Shown: piece after piece, positions 1-8,387 of the stretch | Numbering within the stretch: position 1 is the stretch's first letter | How the letters are laid out: every line of letters starts with the position of its first letter | Assembly: GCA_040218415.1 (NCBI GenBank) | Contig: JAVJRN010000028.1 | Location: forward strand, 1 to 33,809 | Direction of reading: 5' to 3' | Source of the DNA: JAVJRN01 sp040218415 | Lineage (GTDB): Bacteria > Bacteroidota > Bacteroidia > Cytophagales > Cyclobacteriaceae | Length of the DNA: 33,809 bases | The notes under the pieces: generated by a model | Database searches by the model: none | Told to the model about the DNA's origin: nothing | What the model saw: the letters and a program-made list of their open reading frames with translations, nothing else | Made by a program: the position numbers and the translations under genes

Positions 1-213
1 ATTGAAGTCTTCTATCTGCCGTCTTATTCGCCGGACAGAAATCCAGATGAATATCTAAACTGTGATCTCAAACAAGGGATATCTAACAAAAAGTCTCCAA
101 AAAACAAGGAGACCCTATCTCAAAACGTGCAAAATCACATGAAAATGCTACAGACTTGTCCTGCAAGGGTAATCAAATATTTTAACCATGAAAGCATCAA
201 TTATGCTGCCTAA
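1..213 (+). CDS. IS630-family transposase, C-terminal end (partial)
   Basis: The reading frame is open from the first base to a TAA at 211-213 and gives 70 residues. They contain LPSYSPDRNPDEYLN, the conserved end of the DDE domain of IS630-type transposases, where the Glu of NPDEYLN is probably the third catalytic acid. The rest of the protein lies outside the window. The element must end shortly after 213, because sequence copied from the gene at 3435-5423 begins at 240. I could not fix the terminal inverted repeat or the TA target. The family assignment is from the motif and is fairly sure; whether the copy is active cannot be judged. Confidence 0.8.
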   Translation: MEVFYLPSYSPDRNPDEYLNCDLKQGISNKKSPKNKETLSQNVQNHMKMLQTCPARVIKYFNHESINYAA

Positions 214-239
214 ATATAAATCAATCACCGCTGGGTTAA

Positions 240-952
240 TACCTTATAATAAACTTCCAATAAGGTGTAATAATGAAAGAGGGCTTATTGTGGAGAAATC
301 AGATACACCAAGATGGATCAGCTTAGAAAATCCCGTGTCCTCCATTGAAAAAAACATGATCAGAATGAAGCTTGACACTCTCACAATGGACATTGTAGCT
401 CTAGTATCAATCCTAAATACCGAGTACCAATCCTATTCAGCTCGTAAAAGGTTCAAAAATGATTCTTCAAAAATCAAGGAGTATTATTCAGATAGGATTG
501 GAGATATTGGTATGTCAAAAACGATCAATTATGATCGAATTGAATTACCATACTCTATGCACTTCGAAACAAGGTATGAAACTGAGAAATTAGATAATAA
601 TGTTGTAATAAAACCTTTTTTGAATTTGCCTTTACCTAAAAACAAACTGACTCAAAAAGGCAGAACTTATCCTGTGGACTTTATCTATCCTTGGGAATAT
701 ATATTTGAATCAACATTGGAAATACCAAGTAATTATTCAATAGCCAATATTCCTGATGGGTATAAACTTGCGAATGAATTAGCCGAAATCAACTTGAACT
801 ACTCACTTGATAAAAATATTTTGATAGTAAAAGGAAATTACAAGTTTAAAAAATCAATTTATATAGCCAGAGAGTACGCTCGAATCAAATATTATTTCGA
901 TCAGATAGTGAAGGAATTTAATCAGCCAATAGTACTAGAAAGAAGTAACTAA
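240..952 (+). pseudogene. Truncated duplicate of the DUF3857 protein C-terminus
   Basis: This 713-bp stretch aligns with 4711-5423 with no net insertion or deletion, and both end at the same TAA after the same last residues (VLERSN). The protein match runs over about 237 codons and differs by scattered substitutions, so the copy is not very recent. It lacks the signal peptide, the DUF3857 domain and the transglutaminase fold. An ATG at 188, inside the IS630 end, is in frame and would give 254 residues, but its first 17 or so codons are transposon-derived. Most likely it is the 3' remnant of a paralogue cut by IS630 insertion or by recombination beside it. The frame is still open, so a short cytoplasmic product is possible but unlikely to work. 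Confidence 0.8.
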
Positions 953-1593
953 GCCCAATAAACCTTTAGCTTCACCTCATTGAATTACTTCAAGGTTGAT
1001 AGGATAACCTGTCATCACCTGTCGGTCTTGTTGAGAAAGCATGTGATGCAGGTCGTCCTGTTTTTGAATTCACGCTATACAGAAACATGGAATATTGGAG
1101 TGGCGGAATATTTTAGCAAGTAATAAATCATTTCTCCGCATTACATAAGAGTTTGATGCCCCTGCCATGGGGTAAATAGTCATTGATGGTTCAAGAATTT
1201 TTGCTTCTGACAATTCTCCTTATATTTTGAGCTGTGCTACTATTCGTTTATCATTTCAAAGACCAAACTTGGAAATATGCGATGGTCATTTTCTTGTATT
1301 TAGACCTTGGTGTATCAGTCGAACAGACGATCTCACCCATCAATGAAATGACTCCTGTTCCAAATCATTTTTGGCCACCTACTCATTTGAATGACTCGTC
1401 GATTTTCAAGACCTACACAAACCCGATGATGACACAGCGCTAGTTGCCCTACCGAGTTTTATGCAAAAATAGCCATAGATGTGATTGCCAAAATTAAAAA
1501 ACCATTAGATTTGGAATTATATAAGTTGTTTTACCTTAACTGTATGGTTAACTTGGTGCTGAACTAAATTGCTGCTGTCTAAAAAGTTATTCT
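953..1593. other. Intergenic region with decayed repeat, no convincing gene
   Basis: I see no supported gene in this 641-bp stretch. A 69-codon open frame at 1234-1443 has no recognisable motif; its 3' part falls inside the decayed repeat described at 1412-1560. The reading frame of the next gene is closed upstream by a TAA at 1549-1551. Confidence 0.6.
1412..1560 (+). repeat. Decayed copy of a dispersed repeat (partner 29258-29416)
   Basis: The block starting at 1502 (CCATTAGATTTGGA, then ATAAGTT) is nearly repeated at 29352. In both copies CAGCGC lies exactly 67 bases upstream (1435 and 29285), an AGTTTTA lies between, and a TTAAC...GTTAA hairpin follows (about 1536-1551 here). Both copies end 30-40 bases before the start of a gene for an exported protein. 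Similarity is clear over about 28 bases and weaker over the rest. The nature of the element is not known to me. Confidence 0.55.
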
Positions 1594-3438
1594 TTGAACG
1601 CTACACTTTCGCATTATTTTTTATTCGCATGTTTGATGGCATCATTGGTTCATGTTGCATTTGGCCAAATAGTAAACTTTGATACCAAAATCACAATGGC
1701 TGATAATGGTAAAAAAACGACTGAAAGAACCCTATTAATTCAGATTAATAGTAAAGAAGAGAATTGGCTCTCTCATATTGAACTAAATCATAGTCCTAAT
1801 CAAGAATTTAAGTTGAATTATGCCCGAATACTTGACCTAAAAGGAAACATAACTAGGAAGCTAAAGAAGAAGGAATTTATTACTCGCAATGATCTTTCCT
1901 ACCAAGCATTTTACCAAGATGATTTAATTACAGAATTTGATCTTTATTGGAGTGAATATCCTTATCGAGTTGAATATTCCTATACCATTAAAGAAGAGGA
2001 ATTTCTTTATTTAGCTTGGTGGACTCCTCTTGTTTACACGAATGTATCAACCATTGACGCTTTACTAGAAGTCAACATGCCCGCTGACTATCCTATCCGG
2101 TTTAGCGCTTCCGAGCAATTAAATCTCAAAGAATCGAAATTAGAAGGAAGAAAAATACTGAGATGGAAATCGTCAATGACCAAAAGCGAATCTCGGAATG
2201 AGATTTATTCGCCACCATTGGATTTCCCTACCGTAAAAATTGTCCCTGGAGAATTCAAATATGGGGTTATCGGAAAATCGGACTCATGGTCGTCCTTCGG
2301 AAATTGGGCAGATGAATTAAACAACGGTACTGATCAAATAACACTGCAAGAAAAATGGACTTTAGAAAAACTGATTGCTGGTATTAATAATAGAAATGAA
2401 ATCATAAAATCCATTTACTATTATCTACAGGATCAAACCAAATACGTCAATGTGGCCATAGATGTAGGTGGACTTAAAAGCTATCCTGCCTCCTACGTCT
2501 GTGAAAATAAGTACGGAGACTGTAAGGCGCTCACTACTTATATGAAGGCAATGCTTAAAAGTGTAGGGATAGCATCATTTTATACCATTATCAAAGCAGG
2601 CGAAGAGAATACAGAAATTGACCCCAACTTTCCTAGTCAGCAGTTCGACCATGTGATTCTTATGATCCCGTCCGAGACTGATACTTTATGGCTCGAGAAT
2701 ACATCCAGTGCATTACCTTTTAATTACCTCGGAACTTTCACACAAAATAGGTACGCTTTGGCTGTAAATGGAGAGAAGAGCCAATTGGTCAAAACACCTT
2801 CACTTTCAATCGATGATGTGCTTCTTGAAAGGAGCTATCATTTTCAAGCCACAGATAATAATGCCGTACAGGTTGATCTTGATTTAACCTTGAGGGGCAA
2901 TGAATTTGAGGATTTTAGATCTTTTATTTCTGACAATGACGAAGACAGGCAAAAAGGTGAAGTAAGAAGACAAAATGGAGTCAAAGACTTTCATTTCGAC
3001 AGCTGGAATATTGCTGATTTTCATCGTGATAGCACATTTTTACAGGTAAAGGTTGAAGGCACTTCATTGTCCGAAATACGTCAAATAGGAGCCTTACAAG
3101 TAATTAATCCACTCAGAATCGTATTACCCGATTTTGAAAAACCGAAAGACCGAAAACTGGATGTTGCTATTAATTATCCAATAAATAAGTCTGATAAAAG
3201 TATCTACAACCTTCAAGAGTTTGAACAAAATGACATTCAAGTTCCTGAACGGATCAATATTAAAAACAGGTATGGTCTGTACAGTGCCGATTATTCCAAA
3301 AACGGCAATGAATTGATTGTTATGGAGAAGTTTACCTTGTTTGCGAACAAAGTTCCAAATGACCAATACGAAGATTTTTATGAGTTCATGGATATGATAA
3401 AGATTTATAAGAAAGAAACGGCAATAATTATAAAATGA
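1594..3438 (+). CDS. Secreted DUF3857/transglutaminase-domain protein
   Basis: The 614-residue protein begins with a signal peptide ending near VAFGQ. The TTG start at 1594 is preferred because the first in-frame ATG (codon 15) would remove most of that peptide and no upstream ATG exists before the stop at 1549. The N-terminal half fits DUF3857. A transglutaminase-like core follows with KYGDCKAL (Cys310) and FDHVIL (His353). The third position reads WLENTS, with Glu368 where Asp is usual, so a catalytic triad is plausible but slightly altered. A C-terminal beta-rich part (about 400-614) follows. The stop overlaps the start of the next gene by 4 bases (ATGA), implying one operon with coupled translation. 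Such pairs are common in Bacteroidota and are thought to act in the periplasm; the substrate is unknown. Confidence 0.85.
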   Translation: MNATLSHYFLFACLMASLVHVAFGQIVNFDTKITMADNGKKTTERTLLIQINSKEENWLSHIELNHSPNQEFKLNYARILDLKGNITRKLKKKEFITRNDLSYQAFYQDDLITEFDLYWSEYPYRVEYSYTIKEEEFLYLAWWTPLVYTNVSTIDALLEVNMPADYPIRFSASEQLNLKESKLEGRKILRWKSSMTKSESRNEIYSPPLDFPTVKIVPGEFKYGVIGKSDSWSSFGNWADELNNGTDQITLQEKWTLEKLIAGINNRNEIIKSIYYYLQDQTKYVNVAIDVGGLKSYPASYVCENKYGDCKALTTYMKAMLKSVGIASFYTIIKAGEENTEIDPNFPSQQFDHVILMIPSETDTLWLENTSSALPFNYLGTFTQNRYALAVNGEKSQLVKTPSLSIDDVLLERSYHFQATDNNAVQVDLDLTLRGNEFEDFRSFISDNDEDRQKGEVRRQNGVKDFHFDSWNIADFHRDSTFLQVKVEGTSLSEIRQIGALQVINPLRIVLPDFEKPKDRKLDVAINYPINKSDKSIYNLQEFEQNDIQVPERINIKNRYGLYSADYSKNGNELIVMEKFTLFANKVPNDQYEDFYEFMDMIKIYKKETAIIIK

Positions 3439-5423
3439 AAAAATTATTAATACTTATTCTCCTTCTAAGCCAATCTGCTTACTCCCAAACACTTGAGATA
3501 GAATTTGGGCAAATAACTATTGATGAAATAAAAATGAAGAGTTATGAGGCAGATAAAGAAACCAAAGCGGTAATCCTTTATGACAAAGGAAAATCAATCT
3601 TTTTCGACTCAGAAAACGGCTATGATATTCGATTTACGAGGCATAAAAGAATCAAAATATTTGACAAGTCTGAATCAGAATACACAGAAATTTCCATTCC
3701 TTATTATGTTGACGGATATGGGAAAACTGAAAATGTAAAATCTATTGAGGCTATAACCTATAATATGATAGATGGCAGCTTGTCCCAAAGGCGGCTCGAT
3801 CCGTTTACTATCTACGATGAAAAAATTAATGAACGATGGCATAACAAAAAATTCGTTTTCCCAGATGTACAGGATGGGGCTATATTAGAATATCGCTACG
3901 TTTTAGAAACTCCATTTCATTTTAACCTACCGGATTGGACTTTCCAGGACAAAATTCCAACTGTTTATAGCGAGTACCAAGTCAGTATGATTCCATTCTA
4001 TGAATATGTATTTCTTGTTCAAGGCATATCCAAATTTGATTATCAAAACTCTACAGTGGCCAATGAAAATAGGAGTTGGGGAAACGTAAGTAAGTCATAT
4101 GGACAAAATGTCGGCAGGGGTGTGGAATTTCAAGATTATGTGTATACCTACGTATTGAAAGACGTTCCTGCTTTCAAGGATGAGTCATATATTTCTTCTA
4201 TCAATGATTACATCATCAAAATGGATTTCCAGCTTGCTAAATTCCATAGCCCAACTGGAACAACCTCTGAAATAATATCAACATGGTCTGATCTGAATGA
4301 GTCGCTCCTGAAGCATGAAAAGTTTGGAAAGTATTTAAAAAGCAGCTCAAAATTTGCCAAAAAAGTCCTTTCTGAAGACTTGAAGATGAATACGGAGAGC
4401 GATAGAGCAAAGGCAAAACGAATAATTGAATACGTAAAAAGCAGTTTTGTATGGAATGGCTCCTATGGTAAGTATGCAACCCAATCAGCCAAAGACTTTT
4501 TTAGTAAAAAAAGTGGTAGCGATGCTGACATCAATTTATTCATGATTGCTCTCCTCAATGAAGCCGGTATCAAAGCTGAACCACTGATACTTAGCACCAG
4601 AAATCATGGAAAAATACCGAGCGATTATCCCTTCGATCACTTTACGAATTACGTCATTGCTTTGGTAAATACCGACACTCCTTTTCTTGCTGATGGAACT
4701 GAAGAGCTGTTACCCTACAATAAACTTCCAATTAGGTGCAATAATGAAAAAGGGCTTATTGTTGAGAAAGCAGATACACCAAGATGGATTAGCTTAGATA
4801 ATCCCGTGTTTTCAATAGAAAAAAACATAATCAGAATGAATCTTGACACGGTAAGAATGGATATTGTAGCTGAAGTATCGATCCAAAATACGGAGTACCA
4901 ATCATATTCAGCGCGTAACAGGTTTAGAAATGATTCTTTAAGAATCAAGGAGTATTATTCAGATAGGATTGGGGATATTAGCCTTTCAAAAACGGTCAGT
5001 TATGATCGAGTTGAGTCACCGTACTCCATGCAATTCGAAACTAGGTATGAAACTGAGAAACTGGGTAATAACGTTGTAATAAAGCCTTTTTTGAAATTGC
5101 CTTTATCTAAAAACAACTTGACTCAAAAAAAGAGAGCGTATCCAGTTGACTTTATCTATCCCTGGGAAGATATATTTGAATCTACATTAGAAATACCAAG
5201 TAATTTTTCAATAACTGATATTCCTGATGGATATAAACTTGATAACGATTTGGCAGAAATCAACCTGGACTATTCACTGGATAACAATATTTTGATTGTA
5301 AAAGGAAATTACAAGTTTAAAAAGTCGACGTACGTAGCTAACGAGTACGCTCGAATCAAATATTATTTGGATCAAATCGTGAAGGAATTTAATCAGCCAA
5401 TAGTACTAGAAAGAAGTAACTAA
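3435..5423 (+). CDS. Secreted DUF3857 protein with degenerate transglutaminase domain
   Basis: The 662-residue protein starts at an ATG overlapping the stop of the previous gene. It has a clear signal peptide ending near SAYSQ, then a DUF3857 region (about 50-220), a transglutaminase-like fold (about 300-430) and a C-terminal beta-rich domain. The position that carries the catalytic Cys in active relatives lies in GSDAD (residues 361-365) and has no Cys, although FDHFTNYVIAL still carries a His. I infer a non-catalytic, possibly binding or scaffolding, partner of the intact protein encoded upstream. The last 237 codons are duplicated at 240-952. It is a paralogue, not a duplicate, of the upstream gene, with the same domain plan but little sequence identity. 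Confidence 0.85.
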   Translation: MKKLLILILLLSQSAYSQTLEIEFGQITIDEIKMKSYEADKETKAVILYDKGKSIFFDSENGYDIRFTRHKRIKIFDKSESEYTEISIPYYVDGYGKTENVKSIEAITYNMIDGSLSQRRLDPFTIYDEKINERWHNKKFVFPDVQDGAILEYRYVLETPFHFNLPDWTFQDKIPTVYSEYQVSMIPFYEYVFLVQGISKFDYQNSTVANENRSWGNVSKSYGQNVGRGVEFQDYVYTYVLKDVPAFKDESYISSINDYIIKMDFQLAKFHSPTGTTSEIISTWSDLNESLLKHEKFGKYLKSSSKFAKKVLSEDLKMNTESDRAKAKRIIEYVKSSFVWNGSYGKYATQSAKDFFSKKSGSDADINLFMIALLNEAGIKAEPLILSTRNHGKIPSDYPFDHFTNYVIALVNTDTPFLADGTEELLPYNKLPIRCNNEKGLIVEKADTPRWISLDNPVFSIEKNIIRMNLDTVRMDIVAEVSIQNTEYQSYSARNRFRNDSLRIKEYYSDRIGDISLSKTVSYDRVESPYSMQFETRYETEKLGNNVVIKPFLKLPLSKNNLTQKKRAYPVDFIYPWEDIFESTLEIPSNFSITDIPDGYKLDNDLAEINLDYSLDNNILIVKGNYKFKKSTYVANEYARIKYYLDQIVKEFNQPIVLERSN

Positions 5424-5740
5424 GCACCATAAATACTAAAATGAATCACTAGGCGCCCCCATGCGAATGGAGTACTTTGATACGTCATTAAGACAAGGAA
5501 TTGTCATTGCTTCTAGCAAGGGGTGGAGCATACTCATTTTGATTAGGTGTTAAATTTTGTAATAACTGCCAAGGATATGCTTATAAAGCACTTTATAATA
5601 TAAAACATTCCAAGAGATGAAGCATTAATCATAATTGTAAAAACGTTATTAATAATTACAATCTCTCTGTGGAGACTGTCCTCCTTGAGAATATTTCAAG
5701 GAATTTTCAATACATTAATATCAAGATAAATTAAGGTCTT

Positions 5741-5875
5741 ATGAATCCTAAACCGCCAGTAGAGTCCATTTATTCAGATATAAAATTACAGTTTCTGAAC
5801 TTTAATGGAAACCATGGATTTGGGAACACTTATTTTAATGAATTAGGAGTAGAATATACTATTGAAGGCAATTAG
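5741..5875 (+). CDS. Possible small protein of 44 residues
   Basis: An ATG-to-TAG frame encodes 44 residues of ordinary composition, rich in Asn, Phe, Gly and Tyr and containing FNGNHGFGNTYFNELG. There is no signal peptide or membrane segment and I do not recognise it. It stands alone in a 531-bp intergenic region (5424-5954) that otherwise shows nothing firm apart from a weak inverted similarity between about 5435-5450 and 5520-5550. It may be a real small gene, the remnant of a longer one, or chance. Confidence 0.25.
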   Translation: MNPKPPVESIYSDIKLQFLNFNGNHGFGNTYFNELGVEYTIEGN

Positions 5876-5954
5876 ATTGTACTCTTTACAACCTGTGGGT
5901 CGAGCCACGTAGGCATACAACCAATAGTTTATCGTTATTCACAAAAAACAGAAA

Positions 5955-6872
5955 ATGAAAAAAACACTACTATCAATTATCATCGCAACGATGTTCTCCA
6001 ATATTTACGCTCAAATAAATACGGCTGATTCGACAGTTCAAGTTGTTGGATATTGGAGCATTAACGATACTCAATCTTTTGACGTCACCTATGAGAAATA
6101 TAAAATCAAAGAGGGGGACACTACTTCAAGGGAGTTTATTAAGTATGAAGTTGATATAACTGTGAAGGATTCAACTGCAAATAGCTACACAATTGAATGG
6201 TTTTATAAAAACTACGAAGTTCAAACGGAGAATCCCTTGGTTCAGAAACTTACCAAATTAGCAGAAGATCTTCCAGTTGTTATGAAGACAGACGAATTCG
6301 GAGCTGTTCAAGAAGTGGTCAATTGGGAGGAGGTTCGTGATTATATCCAAAAGGCAACTAAAATTCTCAAAAAGGAATTGAAAAAAGTTCCAAATGGCGA
6401 TCAAATCATTGCTCAGGTTATGGGAATCTACATGAGTAAAGAAGCAATTGAAGGGAATGCAATAAAAGATGCACTACAGTTCTACACATTCCATGGAGGG
6501 GCATATACGCTAAATGAAAAAATAGCAGCAAAAATGCAGTTGATGAACAACTTTGGTGGTGAGCCATTTGACACGGACGTGACTGTAAGCTTGGATGAAA
6601 TTGATGAAGAAGGCGGCACGTCAATAATCCGAATGTATCAGGAGGTAAACTCTAAGCAACTAACTGATGCTACGTATGAATATTTGAATAAACTGGGAAC
6701 CTTAGGAAATCAGATGCCATCAAGGGAAGAATTTCCTGCACTAACGAACAAAATATGGACTGCCAACCGTATTCACGCTGGAACAGGCTGGACAACCTAT
6801 AGCTTAGAGAATAAAGAAGTTCATGCAGAAGGCACTACAAACATTGAAGAACGAATCATCCAAATAAAGTAA
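5955..6872 (+). CDS. Exported protein of unknown function
   Basis: The 305-residue protein has a signal peptide (MKKTLLSIIIATMFSNIYAQ) with likely cleavage near residue 20, and no lipobox or further membrane segment. The rest alternates beta-like stretches with a helical, charged middle (about 115-165, many Lys and Glu). I recognise no enzyme motif or named domain. It is transcribed alone: the DUF3857 operon ends 531 bases upstream and the toxin-antitoxin promoter starts about 170 bases downstream. It is probably periplasmic or surface-exposed. Confidence 0.7.
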   Translation: MKKTLLSIIIATMFSNIYAQINTADSTVQVVGYWSINDTQSFDVTYEKYKIKEGDTTSREFIKYEVDITVKDSTANSYTIEWFYKNYEVQTENPLVQKLTKLAEDLPVVMKTDEFGAVQEVVNWEEVRDYIQKATKILKKELKKVPNGDQIIAQVMGIYMSKEAIEGNAIKDALQFYTFHGGAYTLNEKIAAKMQLMNNFGGEPFDTDVTVSLDEIDEEGGTSIIRMYQEVNSKQLTDATYEYLNKLGTLGNQMPSREEFPALTNKIWTANRIHAGTGWTTYSLENKEVHAEGTTNIEERIIQIK

Positions 6873-6942
6873 ATGAGCGTAAAATTCGCTGATCAGTCAT
6901 AAGGGTGCAATGGTCAGAGAAAGGTCCTATTCCAAGGCCGAT

Positions 6943-6962
6943 GAGTCACAGACCTTGGGTAG
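6943..6962 (+). repeat. 20-bp exact repeat, copy 1
   Basis: GAGTCACAGACCTTGGGTAG occurs here and again, identical, at 14888-14907. Here it sits in 300 bases of non-coding DNA between an exported protein and a toxin-antitoxin pair, next to a CCAAGG...CCTTGG inverted repeat and a C-rich run. Both copies lie close to gene-boundary repeats or transposon remains. Function unknown. Confidence 0.6.
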
Positions 6963-7041
6963 GGGGAGCCCCTAGCCGTCCGCACCCCTAGCCTCCTTTC
7001 CGCATCGTCCAAGGGAGTTTTATAGTCCATTTGTCCACCAA

Positions 7042-7071
7042 TTGTGTGTTAAACCGCTTAATGTATCTTTG
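7042..7071 (+). promoter_or_regulatory. Bacteroidota-type promoter for the Xre/RES operon
   Basis: TTG at 7042-7044, a 19-base spacer, then TATCTTTG at 7064-7071 matches the Bacteroidota sigma-factor consensus (TTG, 17-23 bases, TAnnTTTG). Transcription would begin near 7078, leaving a leader of about 95 bases before the antitoxin start at 7173. An antitoxin-Xre operator would be expected around here, but I could not define one. Confidence 0.6.
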
Positions 7072-7172
7072 GACAAACAGCCTATAAAACACTGTATTAT
7101 GAGCATTTATTTCTCTTCGCAACTTTTACTAAAGCAATTTTGTTGGTATATTGTAGCAGTATTGCTTTACAT

Positions 7173-7673
7173 ATGAAATCATCTTCTCAAATGGCAACAA
7201 AATTCGACACTAAAAGAAGTATCAGACGAGCTAAAATTGTCAGGAAAAAAAGGACTGGTTGGGTTATTAAAGTCCCTAATGGAGAATACACCTGGTCTAA
7301 TAATATAGAACGAGTAAGCATTATTAGAAGAAGGCTTCCTTATGAGTCAATTGAAGTAATTAGCAAAAGAACTGATCTTCCGGTAAAACAAGTTCTAACC
7401 ATTTTTAGCTTGCCTCAAACCACTTACAACAAAAAGAAAAGAGAAAACGAATTACTAAGTGGTAGAGACAGTGAGGTTGTACTATTACTAACAGAACTTC
7501 TGGATTTTGGATCGGATGTATTTAATAATGAATCTGAAAAATTTCAAAGATGGCTTAAGAAACCAAATGTATCATTGGGTGGAGTAAAACCAGAAAGCTT
7601 GTTTGATTCAGTAACGGGTATTCAAGAAGTGAAAAACGCACTTAATAGACTTGAATATGGCAATATGGCGTAA
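7173..7673 (+). CDS. Xre/MbcA/ParS-type antitoxin (DUF2384)
   Basis: The 166-residue protein has a basic N-terminus and a middle helix-turn-helix-like part (RLPYESIEVISKRTDLPVKQ). The C-terminal part, from about residue 95, fits the DUF2384 toxin-binding domain: alternating helices, then FQRWLKKPNVSLGGVKPESL and a final helix ending RLEYG. In this family it represses its own operon and blocks the RES toxin. ATG 7173 is chosen; a TTG at 7140 and an ATG at 7191 are in frame, and 7191 is a fair alternative. The stop overlaps the toxin start by one base (TAATG), the usual coupling in these operons. Confidence 0.88.
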   Translation: MKSSSQMATKFDTKRSIRRAKIVRKKRTGWVIKVPNGEYTWSNNIERVSIIRRRLPYESIEVISKRTDLPVKQVLTIFSLPQTTYNKKKRENELLSGRDSEVVLLLTELLDFGSDVFNNESEKFQRWLKKPNVSLGGVKPESLFDSVTGIQEVKNALNRLEYGNMA

Positions 7674-8152
7674 TGAGGGTCTACCAAGTTGAGCGAAATA
7701 AATACCTTAAATCCACCTTAAAGGGAATTGGAGCAGCCCTAACAGAAGGATATAGATGGAATAGTCTTAACACCTACCTTGTTTATACGGCAGAATCACG
7801 TGCTTTAGCAACTTTAGAAGTTTCGGTTCACCTGGACTTAAGTGAAGATTTGCCAACAGATAGGTCATATGTTGAAATTGATATACCGGATGACATTCAA
7901 ATTCTCGAAATTGATCCTGCAGACTTGCCAGAAAATTGGGATTCTAGACCTCCAATATTAGAAACTCAATTTATAGGAGATGATTTTGTGAAAGATGGTG
8001 GAGCAGCAGTCTTGAAAGTACCAAGTTGCATTGTACCCCAAGAACATAATTACTTGATTAATCCTAACCACCCAGATTCTTCTAGAATTAAAGTGATGTC
8101 TGAAACATCTATGAATTTTGATCCAAGAATTAAACAAAATGCTAACAAATGA
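7673..8152 (+). CDS. RES-domain toxin (NAD+-degrading)
   Basis: The 159-residue protein matches the RES domain over its whole length. The small conserved residues expected in the family are visible: Arg28 (GYRWNS), Tyr38 and Glu49 (LVYTAESRALATLE), Ser118 in KVPSCIVPQEHNYLINP, and Asn126/Asn130. Studied RES toxins degrade NAD+ and halt growth when the partner antitoxin is lost. It follows the antitoxin with a one-base overlap. Its last codons and stop lie inside the left arm of the attC-like hairpin at 8142-8255, as is seen for genes in integron cassettes. Confidence 0.9.
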   Translation: MRVYQVERNKYLKSTLKGIGAALTEGYRWNSLNTYLVYTAESRALATLEVSVHLDLSEDLPTDRSYVEIDIPDDIQILEIDPADLPENWDSRPPILETQFIGDDFVKDGGAAVLKVPSCIVPQEHNYLINPNHPDSSRIKVMSETSMNFDPRIKQNANK

Positions 8153-8255
8153 TATAGCACATGCTTCTTATTAGTTGTTTGACAGTGAGTACCAAGACAG
8201 AAACTATAACGATATTTGAAAGTCTAGAGGCACGTGCCACATCTAGACGTTATAC
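8142..8255 (-). repeat. attC-like inverted repeat after the RES gene
   Basis: The left arm 8151-8164 (GATATAGCACATGC) pairs with the right arm 8230-8243 (GCACGTGCCACATC). All three top-strand mismatches are A against C, which become G-T pairs on the bottom strand, so 14 of 14 positions pair there. Outside the stem lie TAAC (8143-8146) and GTTA (8249-8252) in the places of the outer R boxes; the right box reads GTTATAC against a GTTRRRY consensus. A bottom-strand hairpin of about 114 bases with these ends is the architecture of an integron attC site. No integrase is in the window, so this remains an inference. Confidence 0.45.
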
Positions 8256-8387
8256 GAAAATGAAGAGGTGAGGAGAAAACCAAAAAGATCCGACTTGGAA
8301 GACCTTCAGAAGGGGCACTCTCCAATGGTGAGAGGGCTATTTGAGCAGTATATGAATATTTTACTAGACAGTTACAAAAGCAAACAC

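Noticed and set aside
1234..1443. 69-codon frame as a gene
   Set aside because: No motif, no start context, and its 3' part belongs to a decayed repeat also found at 29258.
5424..5560. Possible further attC-like inverted repeat after the DUF3857 operon
   Set aside because: Only a short AAAATGA-type match with many gaps; too weak to distinguish from chance.
8268..8387. GTG-started N-terminal extension of the peptidase
   Set aside because: It would bury the signal peptide 40 residues inside the protein; the segment lies just after the attC-like site and is better read as leader.
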